From positions 62,001 through 126,000 of the forward strand of contig NZ_JAJAVB010000039.1 of the NCBI RefSeq assembly GCF_020615385.1: DNA of 64,000 bases. The letters are read 5' to 3'. The stretch comes from Jiella soli. GTDB lineage: Bacteria > Pseudomonadota > Alphaproteobacteria > Rhizobiales > Rhizobiaceae. The notes below the pieces were generated by a model. That model saw only the letters and a list, made by a program, of their open reading frames with translations, did no database searches and was not told the DNA's origin. Shown piece by piece: positions 1 through 9,273 of the stretch; the stretch's first letter is position 1, and each line of letters begins with the position of its first letter. A program made the position numbers and the translations under genes.

Positions 1-109
1 ATCCGGTCGTCGCCATTCTTCGCCACTGCCCCTCCACACTTCGCGCTGCCGCATTTCTTTCCGCTCTGCACAAAAAATCGGCGAAACAGAAAATGCCTAG
101 AAACCCCTC

Positions 110-139
110 TTGGCAAGCGGCGGGACTTGGGACTTAATG
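110..139 (+). promoter_or_regulatory. possible sigma-70 promoter of the first ABC operon
   Basis: TTGGCA at 110-115 and TTAATG at 134-139 are separated by 18 bases, ahead of the first binding-protein gene. The -35 matches consensus well and the -10 only partly. A tandem GGGACTT pair (122-135) lies in the spacer. The rest of bases 1-256 shows no convincing gene. Confidence 0.25.
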
Positions 140-256
140 GCGGAAGAATTTTAAGCCTAAAGCAGTCTGGCCGATCAAGTGCTGCGACAGGCGGTTCAGC
201 GGGTATCGGCGGAGCGGATCCGCCCGACCCGACCATCTTCGAGGGGAGCGATCGAC

Positions 257-1792
257 ATGACCGGCACCACGAGACGGGATTTCCTGAAGATCGCGGGAGC
301 GGGCGTCGTCCTGACGAGCTTCCTCAAGGGCGGCGGCGCCTTCGCGGCGGACGCCGATACCGTGACGATCGCCTACAACGTCAACCTGCCGGCCTTCGAC
401 CCGACCGTCGGCCCCTCCGCGGTTAACCCGACGATCCAGGCGATCTACCGGGCCGTGTTCGACCAGTATGTCGGGCAGAAGCCGGACCTCTCCTTCGAGT
501 CGGGCCTGCTGACCGACTGGGGCTGGAACGACGACAAGACCAAGGTCCACATGACCGTCCGCGAGGGCGTGAAGTGGCACGACGGGTCGGACATGACGCC
601 CGAGGACGTCGTCTGGTCGCTGAAGCGGGCGGGCGATCCGAAGACCGGCAACCCGATCCAGTTCGTCTGGTCGACGATCGACAACTTCAAGGTCGACGGC
701 AACAAGATCACCGCCGACGTAAAGTCCTACGACCCGACGCTGTTCAAGTGGATGGCGTTTCTCACCGGCTACGTCATGCCGAAGGCCTATTACGAGAAGG
801 TCGGCGCGCAGGGCTTCGAACAGAAGCCGGTCGGCACCGGGCCGTACATGGTCGACGAGTTCCAGTCGAACGGCTTCCTGCGCCTGAAGCGCAACCCGCA
901 CTATTGGGGCGACAAGCCGGCCTTCGAGACGGTGATCTTCAAGTTCGTCACCGACCCGACGAGCCGCGTCGCCGAAATCGAGAGCGGCGGCTCCGACGTG
1001 ACGCTGCAGATCCCCTACGAGGAGTACGACCGGCTGACCAAGAGCGGCCAGTTCGACGGCACCTGCGAGCCGGTCTCCGATATCGGCATGATCTTCATCA
1101 ACAATGTCGGTCCGCTTCTCGACAAGAACGTTCGCCTCGCGGCGACCCATGCGGTCGACAAGGAGGCGATCATCAAGCGGCTGCTGCGCGGCTACGGCAC
1201 GCCAATCGATACGCTGGAGGCGCCGGGCTACGCCGCCTACGACGCCTCGATCACGGTCCCCTACGACCCCGATCTGGCGAAGAAGCTCCTTGCCGACAGC
1301 GGCTTTTCGCCGGACAATCCGGTCACGGTGACCATTCAGACCACCCGCGGCTACATGCCGAAGGATTACGAGATGATCCAGGCGATCGTCGGCATGTGGC
1401 GCAAGGTCGGCATCGAGGCGAATATCGAGGTCTACGAGATCGCCAAGCACTACGAGCTGCGCGCGGCCGACCAGTTGGCGCCCTTTGCCTTCTACAATTG
1501 GGGCAACGCGATCGGCGATCCGGCGACCTCGACGGGCTTCGCCATGTTCGGCCCCTCCCCGCACTCGGTCTGGAACACCGACGACCTCGACTCCAAGATC
1601 GCGCTGCTCTGGGGCGAAAAGGACGAGGAGAAGCGGATCGCCGGCTGGAAGGCGGTCGACAAATACATCGCCGAGGAGGGGTATGTCCTGCCGCTCCTGC
1701 AATACGCCCAGCCCATCGTCTTCCGGAAGGGACTGAAGGTCACGCCCAACGAGTCCGAGGCACTGCAGCCGACGCTGATCTCCAAGAGCTGA
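257..1792 (+). CDS. ABC transporter substrate-binding protein, family 5 (peptide/opine type)
   Basis: Periplasmic solute-binding protein of the DppA/OppA (SBP_bac_5) family, 511 residues, the usual length. The N-terminus has a twin-arginine signal: RRDFLK at residues 6-11, a hydrophobic stretch, then an AFAADA cleavage region, so export is probably by Tat. The family-typical VREGVKWHDG region follows. I chose the ATG at 257 because a GAGGGGAG ribosome site precedes it and the Tat motif falls at the right distance; a longer frame from 179 would bury the signal. It is followed by both permeases and both ATPases. The substrate cannot be read from sequence; small peptides, opines or similar amino compounds are likely. 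Confidence 0.9.
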   Translation: MTGTTRRDFLKIAGAGVVLTSFLKGGGAFAADADTVTIAYNVNLPAFDPTVGPSAVNPTIQAIYRAVFDQYVGQKPDLSFESGLLTDWGWNDDKTKVHMTVREGVKWHDGSDMTPEDVVWSLKRAGDPKTGNPIQFVWSTIDNFKVDGNKITADVKSYDPTLFKWMAFLTGYVMPKAYYEKVGAQGFEQKPVGTGPYMVDEFQSNGFLRLKRNPHYWGDKPAFETVIFKFVTDPTSRVAEIESGGSDVTLQIPYEEYDRLTKSGQFDGTCEPVSDIGMIFINNVGPLLDKNVRLAATHAVDKEAIIKRLLRGYGTPIDTLEAPGYAAYDASITVPYDPDLAKKLLADSGFSPDNPVTVTIQTTRGYMPKDYEMIQAIVGMWRKVGIEANIEVYEIAKHYELRAADQLAPFAFYNWGNAIGDPATSTGFAMFGPSPHSVWNTDDLDSKIALLWGEKDEEKRIAGWKAVDKYIAEEGYVLPLLQYAQPIVFRKGLKVTPNESEALQPTLISKS

Positions 1793-1828
1793 GACGGAAG
1801 AGGACGGCCCGCTGACGGAGCCCATGCG

Positions 1829-2848
1829 ATGCGCATGATGCCCCTTGCCTTCCTGCCATGGCGATCGCTGCTCCTGGCGGTCGTCACCCTGTTCGGCGTG
1901 GCGGTGATCTCCTTCGTGCTCCTGCGCGTCGTCCCGGGTGATCCAGTCGCCATGATGATCGCGCCGGGCGCAAGCGAGGCGGACATCGCCGCGCTGCGCG
2001 CCTCCTACGGGCTCGACCGTAGCATCCCCGTGCAGTTCGCCATCTGGCTCGGCCATGCTTTGACCGGCGATTTCGGCACCTCGATCTCCATGCGCCAGGA
2101 CGTCACCCATATCATCGCCGAGCGCCTGCCGGCGACGATCGAGCTGGCGCTCTTCGCCCTCCTCGTCGCCCTCGCGCTCGGCATCGGCACGGCGGTCCTG
2201 ACGACGCTGGCGCGGCGGCGGCTGGTCGGCTCGATGGTCGACAACGCCAACGGCATCCTCCTTGCCGTTCCCGATTTCGTCTGGGCGCTCGCCTTCGTCG
2301 TCCTGTTCGGCGTCGTGCTGCCAATCCTGCCGATCTCCGGCCGCGTCGACCCGCGCCTGCCGCTCGACTTCGCGACGCCCTTCATCTTCTTCGAAAGCCT
2401 CCTGCGCCTGCGCTTCGCGGTCACCCTTGACGTCCTGTCGCACATGATCATGCCGGCGATGGCGCTCGCCCTGCCGCTCGCGGCCGTGATCCTGCGGGTG
2501 CTCAAAGGGGCTCTGGAGGTCGAGGCGCATCAGGACTACGCGCTGCTCGCGCGCATCCGCGGCAAGTCGCGCCTGCGCGTCACGCTGGAGGAGACGCTGC
2601 GCAACGCCCTGATCCCAACCCTTTCCCTGACGGGCGTCCAGTTCACCTTCCTCTTCGGCGGCACGGTGATCGTCGAGCGGATCTTCGCCTATCCCGGTAT
2701 CGGCAACCTCGCCATCGACGCGGTGATCAATCGCGACCTGCCGCTGATCCAGGGCCTGATCCTGACCTTTGGCCTCGTCTTCATCCTCATCAATCTCGCG
2801 GTCGAGGCGAGTTTCGGCCTGCTCAACCCGAGGCTCCGGCATGGTTGA
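1829..2848 (+). CDS. ABC transporter permease, DppB type
   Basis: Inner-membrane permease of the dipeptide/oligopeptide family, 339 residues. An N-terminal membrane segment (LLLAVVTLFGVAVISFVLL) is followed by the RVVPGDPV motif typical of DppB, then several hydrophobic segments and the EAA-loop region, and a C-terminal IVERIFAYPGIG motif. It starts 36 bases after the binding protein and overlaps the next permease by 8 bases, indicating translational coupling. Confidence 0.9.
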   Translation: MRMMPLAFLPWRSLLLAVVTLFGVAVISFVLLRVVPGDPVAMMIAPGASEADIAALRASYGLDRSIPVQFAIWLGHALTGDFGTSISMRQDVTHIIAERLPATIELALFALLVALALGIGTAVLTTLARRRLVGSMVDNANGILLAVPDFVWALAFVVLFGVVLPILPISGRVDPRLPLDFATPFIFFESLLRLRFAVTLDVLSHMIMPAMALALPLAAVILRVLKGALEVEAHQDYALLARIRGKSRLRVTLEETLRNALIPTLSLTGVQFTFLFGGTVIVERIFAYPGIGNLAIDAVINRDLPLIQGLILTFGLVFILINLAVEASFGLLNPRLRHG

Positions 2849-3761
2849 GCGCGCACTCCCCGAGGCGGCCGCCATGGCGGCGACGCCGGCCGATCCGGCC
2901 GCGGTCCCGTGCCGCTCGGCCGGGCTCGCCGCGGTCCTCAAGGAGCCGCGTGTGGTCTTCGCCGGGGGCTTCCTGCTCCTCCTCGTCTTCGCGGCGATCT
3001 TCGCGCCGCTCGTCGCCCCGCACGACCCGCTCGAGCAGGACCTGATGCTGAACACGCTGCCGCCGGCCTGGCTGGCGGATGCCGAGCCGGGCTATCTTCT
3101 TGGCACCGACAGTCTCGGGCGCGACGTCCTCTCGCGGCTGATCCACGGGACCCGGGTCGCCCTCACCGTCGCCGTCGTCGCGGCGCTGGCGGCCGGACTG
3201 ATCGGCACGGTGCTCGGGCTCCTCGCCGGCTATTTCGGCGGCTGGATCGACGCGGTCGTGTCGCGGCTGATCGATATCTGGATGGCGTTTCCACCGGTGC
3301 TCCTGTCGATCCTGCTCGTCGCGGTGATCGGCACCGGCGTCACCTCCGTCATCCTCGCCATCGTCATCATCGACTGGACGCGGTTCTGCCGCGTCGTGCG
3401 CTCGGAGACGCTGCAGCAGGCCAAGATGGACTATGTCGACGCGGCGGTGACGCTCGGCACCAGCCGTTGGAAGATCCTCCTGAAGGAGGTGCTGCCGAAC
3501 GTCCTGCCGGTCGTCGTCGTGCTCCTCAGCCTGGAGATGGGCATCGCCGTCATCGTCGAAGCGGTGCTCTCCTTCGTCGGCCTGTCGGTCTCCTCGGACA
3601 CGCCGACCTGGGGCGGCATGATCGCCGAGGGACGGCAGATCATCTACCAGGCCTGGTGGGTGCTGGTGTTTCCGCTCGTGCTCCTCACCGCCACCGTCCT
3701 CGCCTTCAACCAGCTCGGCGACGGGATCCGCCGGCTGACCGATCCGGTGCTGCGGCGATGA
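2841..3761 (+). CDS. ABC transporter permease, DppC type
   Basis: Second permease, 306 residues from the ATG at 2841. That ATG overlaps the end of the upstream permease; a longer in-frame extension to 2769 lies wholly inside the upstream gene. It has the DppC-type N-terminal segment, the GTDSLGRDVLSRLIHG motif ahead of the transmembrane domain, and an EAA-like loop around DAAVTLGTSRWKI. Its stop overlaps the next start as ATGA. Confidence 0.9.
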   Translation: MVERALPEAAAMAATPADPAAVPCRSAGLAAVLKEPRVVFAGGFLLLLVFAAIFAPLVAPHDPLEQDLMLNTLPPAWLADAEPGYLLGTDSLGRDVLSRLIHGTRVALTVAVVAALAAGLIGTVLGLLAGYFGGWIDAVVSRLIDIWMAFPPVLLSILLVAVIGTGVTSVILAIVIIDWTRFCRVVRSETLQQAKMDYVDAAVTLGTSRWKILLKEVLPNVLPVVVVLLSLEMGIAVIVEAVLSFVGLSVSSDTPTWGGMIAEGRQIIYQAWWVLVFPLVLLTATVLAFNQLGDGIRRLTDPVLRR

Positions 3762-4642
3762 CGGCGCCGCTGCTTGCCATCGACGGCCTGTCGGCCCGGC
3801 TGCGCGCGCCGCCGCGCCGCCCGCTCTTGCGTTCCGTCAGCCTGTCCGTCCGCCCTGGCGAGGTCCATGCGCTGGTCGGCGAGAGCGGCGCCGGCAAGTC
3901 GACGATCGGCAAGGCGGTGCTCGGCATCCTGCCGCGCCCGATCGAACTCTGCGGCGGCACGATCCGCTTTGCCGGCACGGACCTTCTCGGCCTCTCCCCC
4001 GCCCGGCTCGACGCCGTCCTCGGCACCGAGATCGCGCTGATCCCGCAGGACCCGATGACCGCGCTCAACCCGTCGCGGCGGATCTTCGACCAGCTGACCG
4101 ACGGGCTCCGGCTGAAGCGCAGCCTGCGCGGCAGGGCGCTCCGGGAAAAGGCCGTCGCGCTTCTGGAGGACGTGCAGATTCCGGAGCCGGAAGCCGTCCT
4201 GAAGCGCTATCCGCACGAAATCTCCGGCGGCATGCGCCAGCGCGTCCTGATCGCCGCCGCCTTCTCACTCGATCCGAAGCTGATCATCGCCGACGAGCCG
4301 ACGACGGCCCTGGACGTGACCGTGCAGAAGGAAGTGCTCCGGCTGATCCGGAAGATGCAGAGGACGCACGGCACCGGCGTCGTCTTCGTGACGCACGATC
4401 TCGGCGTCGTCGCGCAGGTCTGCGACCGGCTGACGGTGCTTTACGGCGGCATGGTCGTCGAGCAGGGCGAAACGGCGGCGATCCTCGCCGCGCCGTCGCA
4501 CGCCTACACCCAGGCGCTCATCGACGCGACGCCGCGCCACGACCGCACCGGAACCGGCATGACGCCGATCCCGGCGAGCGTCGCGGCGGCGCTTCAGGCG
4601 GAGGTGGCGCGCTACGGCATGGGACCCGGCGCCCATGTCTGA
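3758..4642 (+). CDS. ABC transporter ATPase, DppD type
   Basis: Cytoplasmic ATPase of the peptide transporter, 294 residues. It shows Walker A GESGAGKST (41-49), the Q-loop IPQDP, signature SGGMRQR, Walker B LIIADEP and the switch histidine FVTHD. The ATG at 3758 overlaps the upstream stop (ATGA), so the long frame open from 2909 is an extension inside the permease gene. The C-terminus is short compared with DppD proteins that carry a full oligopeptide-transporter Cys cluster; no such cluster is seen. Confidence 0.9.
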   Translation: MTAPLLAIDGLSARLRAPPRRPLLRSVSLSVRPGEVHALVGESGAGKSTIGKAVLGILPRPIELCGGTIRFAGTDLLGLSPARLDAVLGTEIALIPQDPMTALNPSRRIFDQLTDGLRLKRSLRGRALREKAVALLEDVQIPEPEAVLKRYPHEISGGMRQRVLIAAAFSLDPKLIIADEPTTALDVTVQKEVLRLIRKMQRTHGTGVVFVTHDLGVVAQVCDRLTVLYGGMVVEQGETAAILAAPSHAYTQALIDATPRHDRTGTGMTPIPASVAAALQAEVARYGMGPGAHV

Positions 4643-5558
4643 GATCCACGCTCCCATTCGGAACACCGCGTCTGGCGACACCGGCGCTCCCGCCCCGAAC
4701 GACGCGCCGATCCTGATCGAGGCGAGAGATCTCGAACTCGAACTGCCGGACATGAACGCCCGCAAGGGCTTCGGGACCCGGCCGCGCGCCCGCATCCTCC
4801 ATCCGGTCTCGCTGACGGTCCGGCGCGGCGAGATCCTCGGCATCGTCGGCGAGTCCGGCTCCGGCAAGTCCTCGCTCGGTCGCGCGCTGCTTAGGCTCTA
4901 CGAGCCGACCGGTGGGCGGCTCGTCTTCGACGGCACCGACATCACCCATGCCGGCGAGGCCGCGCTCCGGCCCTTCCGCCGCCGCATGCAGATGATCTTC
5001 CAGGATCCGCAATCCTCGCTCAATCCCCGGCACCGGATCCGCACGATCCTCGGCGCCGCGCTCGACCTCGCACCGCCCGCTCCCGCCGAAGACCGCCACA
5101 GCGCCCTCGCTCGCATCATGGTCGAGGTGGGGCTCGACCCGGTGCTCGCCGACCGCTTCCCGCATGAGCTGTCGGGCGGCCAGCGCCAGCGTGTCGGCAT
5201 CGCCCGGGCGATCGCGACGCGGCCCGAATTCGTCCTCGCCGACGAGATCGTCTCCGGCCTCGACGTCTCGACGCAGGCGCAGGTGCTGGCGCTGCTGAGG
5301 CATCTGGCGGCGGAGCTATCGCTGTCGCTCGCCTTCATCAGCCACGACCTCTCCGTGATCCGCACGCTCTGCGACCGCGTCGTCGTCATGCGGGCCGGGC
5401 GGATCATCGAGGAAGGCCCGTGTGCCGAACTCTTCGAGGCGCCGAAGACCGCCTATACGCGCGAGCTTCTCGACGCCATCCCTTCGCCCGTTCCCGACCC
5501 CGGCTGGCTGGAGCGCGGCGGCCCCGCCGGGCCCGGCGCCATGACACCCGTCCCTTGA
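4635..5558 (+). CDS. ABC transporter ATPase, DppF type
   Basis: Second ATPase of the heterodimer, 307 residues. It shows Walker A GESGSGKSS (72-80), Q-loop IFQDPQSSLNP, signature LSGGQRQR, Walker B FVLADEIVSGLD and switch FISHD. It overlaps the preceding ATPase gene by 8 bases. This is the last gene of the first ABC system; the next transporter starts only 75 bases downstream on the same strand, so co-transcription is plausible. Confidence 0.9.
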   Translation: MSEIHAPIRNTASGDTGAPAPNDAPILIEARDLELELPDMNARKGFGTRPRARILHPVSLTVRRGEILGIVGESGSGKSSLGRALLRLYEPTGGRLVFDGTDITHAGEAALRPFRRRMQMIFQDPQSSLNPRHRIRTILGAALDLAPPAPAEDRHSALARIMVEVGLDPVLADRFPHELSGGQRQRVGIARAIATRPEFVLADEIVSGLDVSTQAQVLALLRHLAAELSLSLAFISHDLSVIRTLCDRVVVMRAGRIIEEGPCAELFEAPKTAYTRELLDAIPSPVPDPGWLERGGPAGPGAMTPVP

Positions 5559-5633
5559 ACCCCGATGGGCCGACCCGGCTCCTCGCCGGTCGTCCCGCCC
5601 GACCTTCCCACAAGAACCGAAAGGACCAGCATC

Positions 5634-6617
5634 ATGCGAACCGCCCTCAGATTAGCGCTCGCCTGCGGACTGCTCGCGCTGTCCGCAGCGACCGCCAAGG
5701 CCGAGGAAGTGACGCTCAACGCCGCCCACTTTACCCCGGCGCAGAACTCCTATGCCCAGAGCTTCCTGAAGTTCGTTGACGAGGTGAACAAGGCCGGCAA
5801 GGGCGTCGTGCAGATCAAGGTGCGCGGCGGACCGGAGGTCATCCCGCCGGGCCAGCTGGGTCTCGCCCAGAAGAACGGCCTGATCGACATGATCGACAAT
5901 CCGGCCGGCCAGTATCTGGAACTCGTGCCGGAAGGCGAGGTGTTCTCCGCATCGACCAAGTCGCCGGAGGAGGTCCGCAAGAACGGCGGCTGGGATCTGA
6001 TGCAGGAGATCTACGGCAAGAAGGGCAATGCCCATCTGCTTGCCCATGTCGATTCCGGCACCGGCTTCAGCATCTTCACGGTCGACGAGCCCAAGGGCAA
6101 TGCCGACGGCGGCATCGACTGGTCGACGCTGAAGATCCGCTCCTCGCCGCTCTACCGGCAGTTCTTCGAGTCGCTGGGCATGACCGTGATCGTGATGCCC
6201 CCGGGCGAGGTCTACACGGCGCTCGAGCGCGGCGTCATCAACGCCAACGCCTATCCGGTGTTCGGCTACAAGTCCTTCGGCTGGGACAAGTTCACCAAGT
6301 GGCGGGTCGAGCCGACCTTCTTCCAGACCGACGTCCTGATCTCGATGAACAAGGACAAGTGGGACAGCCTGTCGCCCGAGGCGCAGAAGATCCTGACCGA
6401 CGTCTCGCTGCAGTACGAGGAGGAGAGCCGCAAGGCGATCGAGGCGGAAAACGCCCGGCAGGCGAAGGTGATGGAGGACGAGGGCCAGAAGATCTTCGAG
6501 CTGAAGGGCAAGGGCCGCGACGATTTCCTCGCCAAGGCCGCCAAGGCGAGCTGGGACCGCATGGAAGCACGCGACCCGACCTACGTGCCGCAGCTCCGCA
6601 AGCTCTTCCAGGACTGA
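5634..6617 (+). CDS. dctP: TRAP transporter substrate-binding protein, DctP type
   Basis: Periplasmic DctP-family binding protein of 327 residues with a clear Sec signal (MRTALRLALACGLLALS, cleavage near AKAEE). The conserved region around KIRSSPLYRQFFESLGM contains the arginine that normally grips the carboxylate of the ligand. The ATG at 5634 is preceded by an AAGGA-like site and gives a correct signal peptide; 23 extra in-frame upstream residues do not look like signal. Its permeases follow directly, after a hairpin. The ligand is presumably an organic acid. Confidence 0.88.
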   Translation: MRTALRLALACGLLALSAATAKAEEVTLNAAHFTPAQNSYAQSFLKFVDEVNKAGKGVVQIKVRGGPEVIPPGQLGLAQKNGLIDMIDNPAGQYLELVPEGEVFSASTKSPEEVRKNGGWDLMQEIYGKKGNAHLLAHVDSGTGFSIFTVDEPKGNADGGIDWSTLKIRSSPLYRQFFESLGMTVIVMPPGEVYTALERGVINANAYPVFGYKSFGWDKFTKWRVEPTFFQTDVLISMNKDKWDSLSPEAQKILTDVSLQYEEESRKAIEAENARQAKVMEDEGQKIFELKGKGRDDFLAKAAKASWDRMEARDPTYVPQLRKLFQD

Positions 6618-6634
6618 GCCATAACAGACAATCG

Positions 6635-6663
6635 CCGCCGGCGCTCGCTATGGGCGCCGGCGG
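6635..6663 (+). repeat. GC-rich hairpin between dctP and dctQ
   Basis: A perfect 10-bp stem (CCGCCGGCGC / GCGCCGGCGG) with a 9-base loop begins 17 bases after the dctP stop and ends 23 bases before the dctQ start. No T-tract follows. It is therefore more likely an mRNA-stabilising or partial-termination hairpin that raises binding-protein over permease expression than a full terminator. Confidence 0.6.
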
Positions 6664-6686
6664 TCTGCCGGAGTGAATTCCCGAAC

Positions 6687-7199
6687 ATGGGCACCTTCTT
6701 CAAGCTCGTCGGCTGGCTGAGCCTCGCGCTCGCATCGCTGGTCAAGCTGATCCTCGCCGCGATGGTCGTGGAGGTCGTCTCGGACGTCGTCCTGCGCAAC
6801 CTCGACTACCGGCCGATCTCCTGGGGCGTCTCGGCGACCGAGTACGGCCTCCTCTATTCCGCCTTCCTGCCGATGCCCTGGCTGGTGCGCACCAAGGGTC
6901 ACGTCTTCGTCGAGTTCCTGCGCCGCGCCCTGCCGCCGGCCGGCCGACTGGTGCTGGAGAAGCTCGTCTATGCGCTCTGCATCGCGCTGAGCCTCTACCT
7001 CACCTGGTACGCCTTCGACGCATTTCTCAACGCACTTGCGACCGGCGCCTACGAGACAAAGACCTTCGACATGCCGAAATGGCTGATCTTCCTGCCGATC
7101 GCCATCGGCTTCTTCCTCTCGGCGCTCGAATGGAGCCGCTATCTCCTTGGCCATGACAGCCTCTACGACGTCGACATACTCGACAGAGAAGGGCTCTGA
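6687..7199 (+). CDS. dctQ: TRAP transporter small permease, DctQ type
   Basis: Small membrane subunit of 170 residues with four hydrophobic segments, the usual DctQ layout. The conserved LVRTKGHVFVEFL motif lies between segments 2 and 3. It stands between the binding protein and the large permease, whose GTG start lies 3 bases past its stop. Confidence 0.85.
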   Translation: MGTFFKLVGWLSLALASLVKLILAAMVVEVVSDVVLRNLDYRPISWGVSATEYGLLYSAFLPMPWLVRTKGHVFVEFLRRALPPAGRLVLEKLVYALCIALSLYLTWYAFDAFLNALATGAYETKTFDMPKWLIFLPIAIGFFLSALEWSRYLLGHDSLYDVDILDREGL

Positions 7200-7202
7200 C
7201 CC

Positions 7203-8513
7203 GTGGACTGGCTGTTTCCCTTCGCCCTGATGGTCGGGCTGATCCTGTTCTTCATGGGCGTCGGCCTGCCCGTCGCCTTCGCCTTCTTCGTCACCAACAT
7301 CGTCGGCCTCTATTTGTTCTTCGGCGGCTCGGCCGGCGTCACCCAGATGATCTCGAACTTCTCGGACGCGATCGCCACCTATTCGCTGGCGCCGCTACCG
7401 CTGTTCCTGATCATGGGCAGCCTGTTCTTCCGCTCCGGCCTCGGCGACGGCGTGATGCACGCGCTGGACCTGTGCATCGGCAATCTGCGCGCCCGCCTCT
7501 CCTACGTGGTGCTCGCCGCCGGCGCGGTGTTCTCGGCCCTCTCCGGCTCGAGCCTCGCCAATACCGGCATGATGGGATCGCTGATGGTCCCGGAGATGCT
7601 GAAGCGCGGCTACAAGCCGAAGATGGCCTATGGGCCGATCCTCGGCGCCGGCAGCCTCGCCGTCATCATCCCGCCCTCCTCGCTCGGCGTTCTCCTCGGC
7701 TCGCTCGCCAACATCAATGTCGGCGCGCTGTTGATCGCCGGCGCCATTCCCGGTCTCCTGCTCTGCCTGATCTTCGCCGGCCTCATCTACGTGCAGACCC
7801 GGCTCGACCCGGACTGCGCGCCGCTCTACCCCGTCGAGGAGATCTCGCTCGGCCAGAAGCTGAAGGCCGTCGCGATCAACGTCGTGCCGATGGGCGTCAT
7901 CGTCTTCCTCGTCGTCGGCACGATCCTGCTCGGCATCGCCACGCCGACGGAATCGGCCGCGCTCGGCTGCGCCGGCGTCTTCGGCCTGCTTGTCGTCTAT
8001 CGTCGGTTCTCGTGGAAGTCCGTCTGGGCGGCGCTCGACGACGCGATGAAGGTGACCGGCATGACCTTCCTGGTCATCTCGGCCTCCACCACCTTCTCCC
8101 AGGTCTTCGCCTTCTCCGGCGCCTCGAACGGCTTCATCGACTACGTCACCGGCTTCGATCCCGGACCGTACACCTTCCTGTTCCTGATGGTGCTGGTGAT
8201 CCTCGTCCTCGGCATGTTCATGGATCAGGTGTCGATGATGCTGATCACTTTGCCGATCTTCCTGCCGATCGCGACCCATTTCGGCTTCGACCCGGTCTGG
8301 TTCGCGCTGATCCTGCTCCTTTCCTACGAGGTCGGCTTCACGACCCCGCCCTTCGGCCTCCTGCTCTTCGTGATGATTGGCGTCGCCCCGCCCGGCACCA
8401 GCCTTAAGACGGTCGCCTTCGCCGCGGCGCCCTTCATCGCCTGCACGCTTCTGCTGATCGTGCTGATCGTCGCCTTCCCGCAACTCGCGCTGTTCCTGCC
8501 GAACCTGTTATGA
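7203..8513 (+). CDS. dctM: TRAP transporter large permease, DctM type
   Basis: Large membrane subunit of 436 residues with about 12 hydrophobic segments. Family motifs are present: PLPLFLIMGSLFFRSG near the N-terminus, SALSGSSLANTGMMGSLMVPEM, IIPPSSLGVLLG and a C-terminal TTPPFGLLLF. The start is a GTG 3 bases after dctQ. It completes a DctPQM set that uses ion-driven uptake. Confidence 0.9.
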   Translation: MDWLFPFALMVGLILFFMGVGLPVAFAFFVTNIVGLYLFFGGSAGVTQMISNFSDAIATYSLAPLPLFLIMGSLFFRSGLGDGVMHALDLCIGNLRARLSYVVLAAGAVFSALSGSSLANTGMMGSLMVPEMLKRGYKPKMAYGPILGAGSLAVIIPPSSLGVLLGSLANINVGALLIAGAIPGLLLCLIFAGLIYVQTRLDPDCAPLYPVEEISLGQKLKAVAINVVPMGVIVFLVVGTILLGIATPTESAALGCAGVFGLLVVYRRFSWKSVWAALDDAMKVTGMTFLVISASTTFSQVFAFSGASNGFIDYVTGFDPGPYTFLFLMVLVILVLGMFMDQVSMMLITLPIFLPIATHFGFDPVWFALILLLSYEVGFTTPPFGLLLFVMIGVAPPGTSLKTVAFAAAPFIACTLLLIVLIVAFPQLALFLPNLL

Positions 8514-8523
8514 GGCCGCTGCG

Positions 8524-9222
8524 ATGACGTTTTCCCACCTCGTCTTCTTCTCCGCCGAGGACCCGGCCGCGCGCATTTCCGGGACCGATCTCGAAGCGGT
8601 CCGCGAGGTCTTCGGCGCGCTGCCCGGCCTCGACCGGGCGCGGCTCTACACGCCGGAGACCGCCTCCGACCTCTACAACGACGACGGCCATTCCCCGGTC
8701 TTCGGCTTCCAACTCTACTTCGACGGGATCGAGGCGCTGGAAGCTGCGATCGGCCAGACGGGCGCGCTCCAGGCGCTCGCGGTCCCCGGCGCGCTGCCGA
8801 GCCTTTCAGGCGCGCAGGCTGCACAGCAGGCGATGCTGGTTCGCAGCTTCCATGTCCCGGACCCCGCCGCGCTCTCGCCGAAGGCCTGCAGCTATGTCGT
8901 CCACTATCCCGGCCCGGCGGCGGACACCAATGCCTGGCTCTCGCACTACATCCACCACCACCCGCCGATCATGCGGCGGTTTCCCGGCGTCCGGGAGCTG
9001 GAGATCCTGACGCGGATCGACTGGATCGACGCGCTTCCCTGGCGCCGCGTGAACCACCTCCAGCGCAACCGCATCCTGTTCGATTCTGCCAAGGCCCTGG
9101 AAGACGCGCTTCACTCGCCGGTCCGCCACGAGATGCGCGCCGACTTCGGCGACTTCCCGCCCTATGAGGGCGGGAATTTCCATTATCCGGTGGCGACGGA
9201 GGAGGTGTTGCCGAGGGTGTGA
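8524..9222 (+). CDS. EthD-like double-domain protein
   Basis: A 232-residue protein with two ferredoxin-like-fold halves of the EthD type. The second half contains YVVHYPGPAAD, HYIHHHPPIMRRFPGVRELE and a closing GDFPPYEGGNFHYP. It starts 10 bases after dctM, so it is probably the last gene of the transport operon. EthD relatives are small oxygenase-, isomerase- or decarboxylase-like accessory proteins in degradation pathways; the reaction here is unknown. The histidine run HYIHHHPP could bind metal or substrate. The family assignment is from pattern only. Confidence 0.6.
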   Translation: MTFSHLVFFSAEDPAARISGTDLEAVREVFGALPGLDRARLYTPETASDLYNDDGHSPVFGFQLYFDGIEALEAAIGQTGALQALAVPGALPSLSGAQAAQQAMLVRSFHVPDPAALSPKACSYVVHYPGPAADTNAWLSHYIHHHPPIMRRFPGVRELEILTRIDWIDALPWRRVNHLQRNRILFDSAKALEDALHSPVRHEMRADFGDFPPYEGGNFHYPVATEEVLPRV

Positions 9223-9273
9223 GCGTTCGGGTTGGGGTGGAACAGAATTGCCAATTCCGTTTCAGAGGCGCAG

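Noticed and set aside
134-3055. Open frame of 973 codons on the minus strand
   Set aside because: Antisense to the binding-protein and permease genes; Asp/Arg/Gly-rich composition typical of antisense frames in GC-rich DNA, with no recognisable domain.
9245-9257. GAATTG-C-CAATTC palindrome between the EthD-like and YnfA genes
   Set aside because: Short and single; no function or partner site could be linked to it.
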